64,000 nucleotides of DNA from Mangrovihabitans endophyticus (GTDB taxonomy: Bacteria > Actinomycetota > Actinomycetes > Mycobacteriales > Micromonosporaceae). The position numbers and the translations under genes were made by a program. Of this stretch, positions 1-7,450 are shown in pieces. A model generated the notes under the pieces. It saw nothing but the letters and a program-made list of their open reading frames with translations, searched no databases and was not told the DNA's origin. The stretch spans positions 57,159-121,158 of the forward strand of contig NZ_BMMX01000016.1 of the NCBI RefSeq assembly GCF_014646155.1, given 5' to 3'. Numbering within the stretch: the stretch's first letter is position 1; each line of letters opens with the position of its first letter.

Positions 1-85
1 GCGTCCCGGCGTCCCGGCGTCCCGGCGTCCCGGCGTCCCGGCGTCCCGGCGTCCCGGCGTCCCGGCGTCCCGGCGTCCCGGCGTC
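1..85. repeat. 8-bp tandem repeat (GCGTCCCG)n
   Basis: About 10.6 perfect copies of GCGTCCCG run from the window edge to position 85, so the array may continue to the left. It stops exactly where the first copy of the 71-bp palindromic-ended element begins. The repeat is non-coding as far as I can see; arrays of this kind are prone to copy-number change by slippage. Confidence 0.95.
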
Positions 86-155
86 GATCTTGGACTTTGT
101 GTGCCCAGTTAAGGCCGGTATGGCGCGTTATGCCGGAACGTAAACCTCAAGATCG
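85..155. repeat. Dispersed palindromic-ended element, copy 1
   Basis: A 71-bp unit begins CGATCTTG and ends CAAGATCG, which are exact reverse complements. A second copy at 347-416 shares both ends, the inner GTGTGCCC near the left end and AACCTCAAGATCGGCG at the right end, with a divergent centre. Two non-coding copies of equal size with 8-bp inverted ends suggest a small mobile or REP-like element. I see no target-site duplication. Chance similarity is unlikely, but the class is my inference. Confidence 0.6.
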
Positions 156-346
156 GCGGGCTGGGTTGCCATGGCATCCGATCCGTGATGGGCGGGACAC
201 CGGCTGTGTCCCTCGGCTGCCTCGGCCGTGGGGCACGGCTGTCATCCGACGGTCATGGCGTCCGCCGACTACGGCTGAGCAGTGGATGAGGTGCGCGAGC
301 TACGGCCGGCCAGCCGGGTGACACCGCAAGACGGATGCACTCACGG

Positions 347-416
347 CGATCTTGAACATTGTGTGCCCGGAAACGCCATCCATGGGTGCTATGTCAGCCC
401 ATCAACCTCAAGATCG
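347..416. repeat. Dispersed palindromic-ended element, copy 2
   Basis: This 70-bp copy has the same CGATCTTG and CAAGATCG ends as 85-155 and the same orientation. The middle differs, and contains an imperfect hairpin around 382-402 (ATGGG facing CCCAT). It is followed directly by a GC-rich tandem array, whereas copy 1 is preceded by one, so the two copies and their arrays bracket 156-346, where I see no gene. Confidence 0.6.
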
Positions 417-495
417 GCGCGGCCCGGCGCGGCCCGGCGCGGCCCGGCACGACCCGGCACGACCCGGCGCGGCGCGGCCCGGCACGACCCGGGAC
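417..495. repeat. GC-rich ~10-bp degenerate tandem repeat
   Basis: Degenerate 10-bp units of the type GCGGCCCGGC and ACGACCCGGC follow element copy 2. The only reading frames here are low-complexity Arg/Pro/Gly strings that look like artefacts of the repeat. No gene is supported between 1 and 586; this stretch holds repeats plus the copA promoter. Confidence 0.8.
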
Positions 496-559
496 GGCAC
501 GGGACTCTGGGGCCGGCGGGCGTGGGCTGTGTGGCTGGCGCGCGGATCACATGGCCAGT

Positions 560-574
560 TACCCCCTGGGGGTA
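560..574. promoter_or_regulatory. CsoR-like copper operator
   Basis: TACCCCCTGGGGGTA is a perfect inverted repeat around one central base, ending 12 bp before the copA start. CsoR repressors are known to bind GC-rich palindromes of this look upstream of copA genes and release them on binding Cu(I). No csoR gene is present in the window, so the cognate regulator must lie elsewhere. Confidence 0.75.
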
Positions 575-580
575 TAAGTT
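575..580 (+). promoter_or_regulatory. Leaderless -10 box of copA
   Basis: TAAGTT fits the actinobacterial TANNNT pattern and ends 6 nt before the copA ATG. No Shine-Dalgarno sequence precedes that ATG, so the transcript probably starts at or next to the start codon. The operator at 560-574 sits in the -10/-35 spacer, where a repressor would block RNA polymerase. Confidence 0.55.
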
Positions 581-586
581 GGGTGC

Positions 587-2803
587 ATGGAACGGCAGAT
601 CGAACTCGACGTCGGCGGGATGACCTGCGCCGCTTGCGCTAACCGGATCGAGAAGAAGCTGAACCGGATGGACGGGGTGTCCGCGACTGTCAACTTCGCC
701 ACCGAGAAGGCGCGCGCGTCGGTGGCCGGCTCGGTCAGCGCCGGCGATCTCATTGCCGTCGTGGAGAAGACCGGGTACACCGCGTCCGAGCGGACCGCCT
801 CCGACGTCGGCGGGCCCGCGACCGGTGCGGCGGATTCGCTGCGCAACCGGCTCGTGGTGTCCGCCGTCCTCAGCGTCCCGGTGATTCTGTTTGCCATGGT
901 TCCGGCGTTCCAGTTTGACTACTGGCAGTGGGTGTCGCTCGCGCTCGCCACCCCGGTGGTGGTCTACGGCGGTTGGCCGTTCCACCGGTCCGCGCTGGTG
1001 AATCTGCGCCACGGCGCCAGCACAACGATGGACACCCTGGTGTCTCTCGGCACGCTGGCCGCGTTCGGCTGGTCGCTGTGGGCGTTGTTCCTCGGCGACG
1101 CCGGCATGCCCGGCATGCGGCACCCGTTCTCGTTCACCGCCGCCGGGGGCGATGCTATCTATCTTGAGGCCGCCGCGGGCGTCACCACGTTTCTGCTGGC
1201 CGGCCGCCTGCTGGAGGCCCGCGCCAAGCACCGGGCCGGCAACGCCCTGCGAGCCCTGCTGGAACTCGGCGTCAAGGACGTGACGGTGCTGCGGGACGGC
1301 CACGAGGTGGTGCTGCCCGCCGACCAACTCGCGGTCGGTGACCAGTTCGTCGTACGTCCCGGCGAGAAGGTGGCCACCGACGGTGAGGTGGTCGACGGCA
1401 CGTCCGCGCTCGATCTGAGCCTGCTGACCGGGGAGTCGGTGCCGGTCGAGGTGGGTCCCGGCGATCCGGTCACCGGCGCCACGGTGAACGCCGGCGGGCG
1501 CCTGGTCGTGCGCGCCTCGCGGGTCGGCGCCGACACCCAACTGGCGCAGATGGCGAAGCTGGTGGAGCAGGCGCAGAGCGGCAAGGCCGCGGTGCAGCGC
1601 CTGGCCGACCGCATCGCCGGCGTGTTCGTACCGGTGGTGATCGGCCTGGCGCTCGCGACGCTCGCGGTCTGGCTGGTGACCGGCACGGCGACCGAGGCGT
1701 TCACCGCCGCGGTGGCGGTGCTGATCATCGCCTGCCCGTGCGCGCTGGGCCTGGCTACGCCCACCGCCCTGCTGGTGGGCACCGGACGCGGCGCGCAACT
1801 CGGCGTTCTGATCCGCGGCGTGGAGGCGCTGGAGTCGGCCCGGCGCGTGGACACCGTCGTGCTGGACAAGACCGGCACGGTGACCACCGGCCGGATGTCG
1901 GTCGTGGACGTGGTGCCCGCTCCCGGCCGCCCCGCGTCCGAGGTGCTCCGGATGGCCGGCGCGGTGGAGGCCGCGTCGGAGCATCCGCTGGGCCGGGCGA
2001 TCGCGCGGGCCGCCGCCGACGACGGGCCGCTGCCCGGGGTGCGCGACTTCCGGGCGACGGCCGGCGTCGGCGTCCGCGGCCGGGTGGACGGCGTGCTGGT
2101 CGAGGTGGGACGCGCCGCAGCGCCAGAGGCCGGCGAAGCGCGTGCCGGGACCGGGTCGGCGACCTGGGTGGAGGTGCGAGCCGACGGGGACCCGCTGGGC
2201 CGGATCGCGCTGGCCGACCGGGTCCGCCCGGACAGCGCCGCGGCGATCGCCGCCCTACGCCGGCTCGGCCTGACGCCCGTACTGGTCACCGGGGACGCGC
2301 CCGCGGTGGCCGCAGCGGTCGCGGCGCAGGTCGGCGTCGACGATGTGGTAGCCGGCGTGTTGCCGGCCGGCAAGCTGGACGCGATCAAGCGCCTGCAGGG
2401 CCAGGGCCGCGTGGTGGCCATGGTCGGCGACGGCGTCAACGACGCCGCGGCTCTCGCGCAGGCGGATCTGGGTCTGGCCATGGGTGCCGGTACGGATGTG
2501 GCCATCGAGGCGTCGGATCTGACCCTGGTCCGCGGGGACCTGACCGGTGCGGTGGACGCGGTCCGCCTGTCCCGGCGCACGCTGGGCATCATCCACGGCA
2601 ACCTGTTCTGGGCGTTCGCCTACAACGTGGCGGCGCTGCCGCTGGCCGCGGCGGGCCTGCTGAACCCGATGATCGCCGGTGCCGCGATGGCGTTCAGCTC
2701 GGTCTTCGTGGTGCTGAACAGCCTGCGGCTGCGGGGGTTCCGCCCGGCGCCGGTCGGGGTCCCGGCCGGATCGGCGGAGGACGCCACGGTCAGAGACCTT
2801 TGA
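587..2803 (+). CDS. copA: Cu(I)-exporting P1B-type ATPase
   Basis: A 738-residue heavy-metal ATPase that exports Cu(I) across the cell membrane. It has one N-terminal HMA domain with metal-binding C14-x-x-C17, the TGES actuator loop (281-284), the transmembrane CPC ion motif (383-385), the phosphorylated Asp of DKTGT (D427) and the GDGVND hinge (614-619). Eight membrane helices are expected for the family and hydrophobic segments fit. The CPC motif and CsoR-like operator favour Cu over Zn/Cd. It is probably leaderless. Its 3' end overlaps the convergent meaB gene by 14 bp. Confidence 0.95.
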   Translation: MERQIELDVGGMTCAACANRIEKKLNRMDGVSATVNFATEKARASVAGSVSAGDLIAVVEKTGYTASERTASDVGGPATGAADSLRNRLVVSAVLSVPVILFAMVPAFQFDYWQWVSLALATPVVVYGGWPFHRSALVNLRHGASTTMDTLVSLGTLAAFGWSLWALFLGDAGMPGMRHPFSFTAAGGDAIYLEAAAGVTTFLLAGRLLEARAKHRAGNALRALLELGVKDVTVLRDGHEVVLPADQLAVGDQFVVRPGEKVATDGEVVDGTSALDLSLLTGESVPVEVGPGDPVTGATVNAGGRLVVRASRVGADTQLAQMAKLVEQAQSGKAAVQRLADRIAGVFVPVVIGLALATLAVWLVTGTATEAFTAAVAVLIIACPCALGLATPTALLVGTGRGAQLGVLIRGVEALESARRVDTVVLDKTGTVTTGRMSVVDVVPAPGRPASEVLRMAGAVEAASEHPLGRAIARAAADDGPLPGVRDFRATAGVGVRGRVDGVLVEVGRAAAPEAGEARAGTGSATWVEVRADGDPLGRIALADRVRPDSAAAIAALRRLGLTPVLVTGDAPAVAAAVAAQVGVDDVVAGVLPAGKLDAIKRLQGQGRVVAMVGDGVNDAAALAQADLGLAMGAGTDVAIEASDLTLVRGDLTGAVDAVRLSRRTLGIIHGNLFWAFAYNVAALPLAAAGLLNPMIAGAAMAFSSVFVVLNSLRLRGFRPAPVGVPAGSAEDATVRDL

Positions 2804-3743
2804 GGAGTTCGTCGGCCGCCGCGTACGGGTCGAGTGTGCCGTCGGCCACCCGGGCGGCCAGCGCGTCCAGCGCGGTGCCGTCGCGCAGGTCGCCGATGCG
2901 GGCGCGCAACGCGCCCACCGCGATGGCCTCCACTTCCACCGCGGCGCGGTGCTCCTGCCGGCGCCGCAGCGCGCCGGACGACTCCAGCCATCCGCGGTGC
3001 TTGGTGATCGCGCCGGCCACGTCGTCGATGCCTTCCCCGCGCACCGCCACCGCCCGCACCACCTGGGGGCGCCAGTCGCCCGGCGCGCGGTCGCCGAGCG
3101 CGAGCATGCCCTGGATGTCGCGATAGGTGGCGTCGGCGCCGGGACGGTCGGCCTTGTTCACCACGAAGATGTCGGCGATCTCCAGGATGCCCGCCTTGAC
3201 CGCCTGGATGGCGTCGCCCATGCCCGGGGCCAGCAGCACCAGGGTGGTGTCCGCGATCGAGGCGATCTCCACCTCGGCCTGACCCACGCCGACCGTCTCG
3301 ACCAGGACCACGTCGCAGCCGGCGCCCTCCAGCACGCGCACCGCCTGCGGGGTCGCCGCGGCCAGGCCGCCGAGCTGACCGCGGCTGGACATGGACCGGA
3401 TGAACACGCCGGGGTCGGTCGCGTGGTCCTGCATGCGCACCCGGTCTCCGAGGATGGCACCGCCGGTGAACGGGCTGGACGGGTCCACGGCGAGCACGCC
3501 GACCCGGTGGTCCTGGGCGCGCAGGGCGCGCACCAGGGCGCTGGTGGTGGTCGACTTGCCCACCCCCGGGGAACCGGTCAACCCGACGACTTGCGCCCGT
3601 CCGGCGTACGGCGCCAACGCCGCCGCCACCTGCGGCAGTTCCGGTGCGCCGTCCTCGACCAGGCTGATCAGCCGCGCCACCGATCGCGGGTCACCGGCCC
3701 GGGCGCCGGTGACCAGCGCCGGGACGTCACGGCCGCGAGTCAC
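2790..3743 (-). CDS. meaB: Methylmalonyl-CoA mutase-associated GTPase MeaB
   Basis: A 317-residue G3E-family P-loop GTPase (ArgK/MeaB) that guards and helps reload adenosylcobalamin in methylmalonyl-CoA mutase. The P-loop GSPGVGKS is at 57-64, followed by DPSSPF and GAILGDRVRM typical of the family, a VETVGVGQ switch region and the base-specific NKAD. The GTG start overlaps the thiolase stop in GTGA, so it is translationally coupled to that gene. The epimerase of the same pathway starts 71 bp beyond the thiolase. The mutase genes are not in the window. Confidence 0.93.
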   Translation of the reverse strand: MTRGRDVPALVTGARAGDPRSVARLISLVEDGAPELPQVAAALAPYAGRAQVVGLTGSPGVGKSTTTSALVRALRAQDHRVGVLAVDPSSPFTGGAILGDRVRMQDHATDPGVFIRSMSSRGQLGGLAAATPQAVRVLEGAGCDVVLVETVGVGQAEVEIASIADTTLVLLAPGMGDAIQAVKAGILEIADIFVVNKADRPGADATYRDIQGMLALGDRAPGDWRPQVVRAVAVRGEGIDDVAGAITKHRGWLESSGALRRRQEHRAAVEVEAIAVGALRARIGDLRDGTALDALAARVADGTLDPYAAADELLKGL

Positions 3744-4924
3744 CTGGACGGCACCTCGATGATCAGCGCGTCGCCCTGCCCGCCGCCGCCGCACAGCCCG
3801 GCCGCGCCCACGCCGCCGCCACGGCGTCGCAGTTCCAGCGCCAGGGTGAGCACCAGACGCGCACCCGACATGCCGATCGGATGCCCGAGCGCGATCGCGC
3901 CGCCGTTCACGTTGACGATGTCCTCGCTCACCTTGAGCTCGCGCATGGAGTGGATCACCACTTGGGCGAACGCCTCGTTGATCTCGATCAGGTCCAGGTC
4001 GGCAACGCTGCGGCGGGCCTTGTCGAGGGCATGCGCGATGGCGTTCGCGGGCTGCGCCTGCAACGAGTTGTCCGGACCCGCGACGTTGCCGTGCGCGACG
4101 ATCTCGGCCAGCCAGGTGAGCCCGAGTTCGCGCGCCTTGTCCTTGCTCATCACGACGACCGCGGCGGCTCCGTCGGAGATCGGCGACGCGCTGCCGGCCG
4201 TGATGGTGCCGTCGCCGGTGAACGCCGGACGCAGCCGGCTCAACGATTCCGGGGTGGCGTCCGGCCGTACGCCCTCGTCGGCGTCCACCACGTCGTCGGC
4301 GCCGCGCGTCCCGGCGGGGATCGGGGTGATCTCCTCCGCGAAGTGACCGTTGCGCTGGGCGGCGGCCGCGCGCTGATGGCTGAGCGCCGCGAAGGCGTCC
4401 TGCTCGGCGCGGCTGATGCCGAGGTCCCGGCCGTGCTTCTCGGTCGACTCCCCCATCGACACGCCGTCCCACGGGTCGGTGAGCCCGTCGTACGCGGCGT
4501 GGTCGCGTGCCACGACGTCGCCGAACTTCGTCCCCTGCCGCTGGCCCGTCAGCAGGTGCGGGGCGTTCGTCATGGACTCCATGCCGCCGGCCACCACGAC
4601 GTCGAACTCGCCGGCCCGGATGAGCTGGTCCGCCAGCGCGATCGCGTCCAGGCCGGAGAGGCACACCTTGTTGACCGTGACGGCGGGCGTGGTCATCGGA
4701 ATGCCCGCGGCGACCGCCGCCTGGCGGGCGGTGATCTGCCCGGCGCCGGCCTGCAGCACGTGCCCCATGATCACGTAGTCCACCTGGTCGGGCCGCACCC
4801 CGCCACGCTCCAGCGCGGCGCCGATGGCGTGGCCGCCGAGCGCCGTGGCCGGCAGGTGCTGGAGGTTTCCGAGCAGCCGTCCCATCGGGGTGCGGGCGCC
4901 GCTGACGATCACCGAGGTGGTCAC
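3740..4924 (-). CDS. Acetyl-CoA C-acetyltransferase (thiolase)
   Basis: A 394-residue biosynthetic-type thiolase, the usual length. It joins two acetyl-CoA to acetoacetyl-CoA, or splits short 3-ketoacyl-CoA. The nucleophile is C88 in VNKVCLSG, with the His motif NGGAIALGHPIGMSG and the second catalytic Cys in GLCGGGG near the C-terminus. The GTG start has GGGAG about 10 nt upstream. It is first in a two-gene operon with meaB and is divergent from the methylmalonyl-CoA epimerase, which hints at shared acyl-CoA control. Exact chain-length preference cannot be read from sequence. Confidence 0.92.
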   Translation of the reverse strand: MTTSVIVSGARTPMGRLLGNLQHLPATALGGHAIGAALERGGVRPDQVDYVIMGHVLQAGAGQITARQAAVAAGIPMTTPAVTVNKVCLSGLDAIALADQLIRAGEFDVVVAGGMESMTNAPHLLTGQRQGTKFGDVVARDHAAYDGLTDPWDGVSMGESTEKHGRDLGISRAEQDAFAALSHQRAAAAQRNGHFAEEITPIPAGTRGADDVVDADEGVRPDATPESLSRLRPAFTGDGTITAGSASPISDGAAAVVVMSKDKARELGLTWLAEIVAHGNVAGPDNSLQAQPANAIAHALDKARRSVADLDLIEINEAFAQVVIHSMRELKVSEDIVNVNGGAIALGHPIGMSGARLVLTLALELRRRGGGVGAAGLCGGGGQGDALIIEVPSR

Positions 4925-4995
4925 GATCTCATCTCCCAACGCACCGGGGGTCTCCCGGGTGCACGAAGAAGCAGCGTTCTTGGAACACTGAAGGC

Positions 4996-5421
4996 ATGGA
5001 CCTTCCAGTGGAATTCTTGCGCATCGACCACGTCGGTGTCGCGGTGGGCGACATGGACGACGCCCTGGCGTTCTACACCCGCACCCTCGGCATGCGGTGC
5101 GTGCATGAGGAGCGCAACGAGGAGCAGGGGGTGCGGGAGGCGATGCTGGCCGTCGGCACCGGCGACGGCGCCCAGCTTCAGCTAATCGCCCCGCTCGACG
5201 ACAGTTCGCCGGTCGCCAAGTTTCTCCAGCGGCGCGGCCCGGGGCTGCAACAGTTGGCGTACACGGTGGCCGACGTGGAGGCGGCCTCGGCCGCGTTGCG
5301 CGCCCGAGGGCTGCGCCTGCTGTACGAATCGGCGCGCCGGGGCACCGCCGGCTCACTGATCAACTTCGTGCACCCCAAGGACGCCGGCGGCGTCCTGGTG
5401 GAATTGGTGCAACCTGCCTAA
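4996..5421 (+). CDS. mce: Methylmalonyl-CoA epimerase
   Basis: A 141-residue VOC-fold epimerase that interconverts (R)- and (S)-methylmalonyl-CoA. The metal-site pattern is H12 (IDHVG), Q62, E136 (VELVQ), with Q86 in GLQQLAY where the well-studied Propionibacterium enzyme has a ligand His. NEEQGVREAML is a strong epimerase signature, so the assignment holds despite that change. It is divergent from the thiolase-meaB operon with 71 bp between starts, placing three propionyl-CoA-related genes together. Confidence 0.9.
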   Translation: MDLPVEFLRIDHVGVAVGDMDDALAFYTRTLGMRCVHEERNEEQGVREAMLAVGTGDGAQLQLIAPLDDSSPVAKFLQRRGPGLQQLAYTVADVEAASAALRARGLRLLYESARRGTAGSLINFVHPKDAGGVLVELVQPA

Positions 5422-5697
5422 TTAGTACGCCTTACGGGTGAAAGATCCTGACTGTACCCGTCGCGCCTGGCAGGATGGGGCATAGAGCAGCGCCGACAGG
5501 CGGCCGGTGACGCGTCCCCCGTGGCCCGGCCCGGTGCCCCAGGTGGGCCCGCTTCACCGTGCTCGCAAACCCGACCGTCAGTGACCCGGCCGAACGGCGG
5601 ACGTCACCCTCCCCGGCCAGCTCAAAGCTGATCTACGTGGCTGTTCTGGCCCGCATCCGCTCTTGCGTGCGCACCCGAGGTTCGCCAGGATGGCCCA
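5422..5697. other. Intergenic region, no gene seen
   Basis: This 276-bp gap lies between mce and the first coiled-coil gene, which are co-directional. I see no convincing open frame with codon bias, no RNA gene and no strong hairpin. It presumably holds the promoter of the downstream gene, but no -35/-10 pair stands out. Confidence 0.5.
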
Positions 5698-7170
5698 ATG
5701 CCCCAGCAGCAGGATCAGAACCTTGCGTTCTTCGAGACCGCGAACTCTCAGCACGATTTCACCGTTGTCCTGCGTGGATACGACCGCGGACAGGTGGACG
5801 CGCACCTCGGTCGGCTCGTCGCCGCGCTGAACCAGTCGGAGCAGGCACGCGGCGAGGCCGAGCAGCGGATGAACGACGCGCAGCGCCGGCTGCGCCAGGC
5901 CGAGCAGCGGCTGAACGCGCTTGAGCAGAAGCTGGCCGACTCCAACAAGCTGCTGGAGGAGAACAACAGACCGACGCTCTCCGGGCTGGGCACCCGGGTC
6001 GAGCAGATCCTGCGGCTGGCTGAAGAACAGGCCAACGATCATCGCAGCGAGGCGAAGCGGGAGTCCGAGGGCATTCTCTCCGCGGCTCGCCTTGAGGCTC
6101 GGGAGATCACCGACAAGGCCCGCGCCGAGGCCGCCGCGATGAAGGCCTCCGCGGAGCGCGAGTCCGGCCAGTTGCGCACGCATGCCGAGCGCGAGGCCGC
6201 GGAGACCCGGGTCCAGGCCCGCCGCGAGGCGGATACCCTGCGCTCGGATGCCGACCGCGAGACCAAGCAGTTGCGCACCGTTACCGCGCATGAGGTCGCC
6301 GAGCTCAAGTCCACCGTTGAGCGCGAGGTCTCGTCGCTGCGCGCCACCGCCGAGCGCGAGATCACCCAGTTGCGGGCGAAGTCCGGGCGTGAGGCCGAGG
6401 AGAAGCGCGCCGAGGCGACCAAGCTGCTCAGCGACGCCCGCGACAAGCGGGACAAGGACTTGCAGGCGCTGGCACTGGAGGTCGCCGAGCGCCGGGAGAA
6501 GGCCGAGCGTGAGGAGGCCGAGCGGCACACCGCGCAGCTCAGCGCCACGCAGAAGATGGTGTCCGAGGCGGAGGAACGCGCTCGCGCCGCGGAGGACCGC
6601 GCCAAGGAGATCGAGCAGCGCGCCGACAGCCGGCGGGTGGAGTCCGAGCGCACCGCCAACGAAACGGTGGAGCGGGCCCGCGCGGCGGCGGACAAGGCCG
6701 TCGGCGACGCACGCACCGAGGCCACCCGGCTGCTCAACGAGGCGCGCACCGAGGCCGAGCTCACCACGGCGGCGGCCAAGCGCGAGGTCGAGGACCTGAC
6801 GCGGCAGAAGGACGCGGTCACCAACCAGCTCGGCCAGATGCTGTCCGGCCTCTCCGGCCTGGTGCCGTCGGTCGGCGCCGCCGCCAAGGCCGCCGTGGAC
6901 AACGCCAAGGCCGCAGCGGCCCAGGGTTCTGGCGGCCAGGGCTCCGGCGGCCAGGGGCCGGGCGCCTCCGGTGGCCAGGGTTCCGCGGCCCAGCAGGGCG
7001 CGGAGGGCGAAGAGTCTTCCGCGCAGTCCGCCGCCGAGCCGACCTCCTCTGCTTCAGCGGCCCAGTCCGCGGCACCGGCTCAGTCCGCGACACCGGCCCA
7101 GCAGAAGGCTCCGACGGCCGAGACGGCGGACGGTGCGGACAAGCCGGTCGCCGCGAAGACCAACTCCTGA
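5698..7170 (+). CDS. Coiled-coil DivIVA-domain protein, paralogue 1
   Basis: A 490-residue cytoplasmic protein. Residues 17-45 carry a DivIVA-like start (F.VVLRGYDRGQVDAHL), followed by about 340 residues of nearly unbroken Ala/Glu/Arg coiled coil, then a Gly/Gln and Ala/Ser/Pro tail from about 390. This resembles the Scy/FilP-type filament-forming proteins of actinomycetes, often misnamed cellulose-binding proteins, which scaffold polar growth. The next gene is a paralogue of the same design. The polarity role is an inference from family resemblance. Confidence 0.8.
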   Translation: MPQQQDQNLAFFETANSQHDFTVVLRGYDRGQVDAHLGRLVAALNQSEQARGEAEQRMNDAQRRLRQAEQRLNALEQKLADSNKLLEENNRPTLSGLGTRVEQILRLAEEQANDHRSEAKRESEGILSAARLEAREITDKARAEAAAMKASAERESGQLRTHAEREAAETRVQARREADTLRSDADRETKQLRTVTAHEVAELKSTVEREVSSLRATAEREITQLRAKSGREAEEKRAEATKLLSDARDKRDKDLQALALEVAERREKAEREEAERHTAQLSATQKMVSEAEERARAAEDRAKEIEQRADSRRVESERTANETVERARAAADKAVGDARTEATRLLNEARTEAELTTAAAKREVEDLTRQKDAVTNQLGQMLSGLSGLVPSVGAAAKAAVDNAKAAAAQGSGGQGSGGQGPGASGGQGSAAQQGAEGEESSAQSAAEPTSSASAAQSAAPAQSATPAQQKAPTAETADGADKPVAAKTNS

Positions 7171-7193
7171 GTCCTTCGCCACCCGGCCCAGCG

Positions 7194-7220
7194 GTTGCGC
7201 GCCTCTCCGCAGTGCGCAAC
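7194..7220. repeat. Small hairpin GTTGCGC/GCGCAAC
   Basis: A 7-bp perfect inverted repeat with a 13-nt spacer sits 24 bp after the first coiled-coil gene. Together with the large palindrome at 7284-7321 it could attenuate or end transcription between the two paralogues. Confidence 0.4.
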
Positions 7221-7283
7221 GGTAAGAAGGGGCATCTCGCACCGATGCCCGACGGTGGACCGTCCGGTGGCCGGATGCATAAC

Positions 7284-7321
7284 AGTGGGCCGCACCGGAG
7301 GATCCTCCGGTGCGGCCCACT
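7284..7321. terminator. 38-bp perfect palindrome, probable terminator
   Basis: A perfect 38-bp palindrome centred on GGATCC can form a 17-19 bp GC-rich stem. It lies about midway between the two coiled-coil genes. No U-tract follows, which is common for actinobacterial intrinsic terminators. A role as a protein-binding site is also possible, because the symmetry is exact to the centre. Confidence 0.6.
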
Positions 7322-7450
7322 CGTTTGCGAGACGTAACCTAGGGATCGGCATCAGCCGGGCTCGGGACAAATCACTACCAGACGCGCATCCCTGCCAGAC
7401 CGGTGTGTATCGACATGTCGCGGGACGATGCGTATGTGAGGATGGAGAAC

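Noticed and set aside
1..85. CRISPR array
   Set aside because: The repeat is a gapless 8-bp tandem without spacers. No cas gene is present in the window.
389..1984. Long minus-strand open frame opposite copA
   Set aside because: Antisense frame created by high GC; low-complexity Arg/Gly/His protein with no family resemblance, while the plus strand encodes a clear ATPase.
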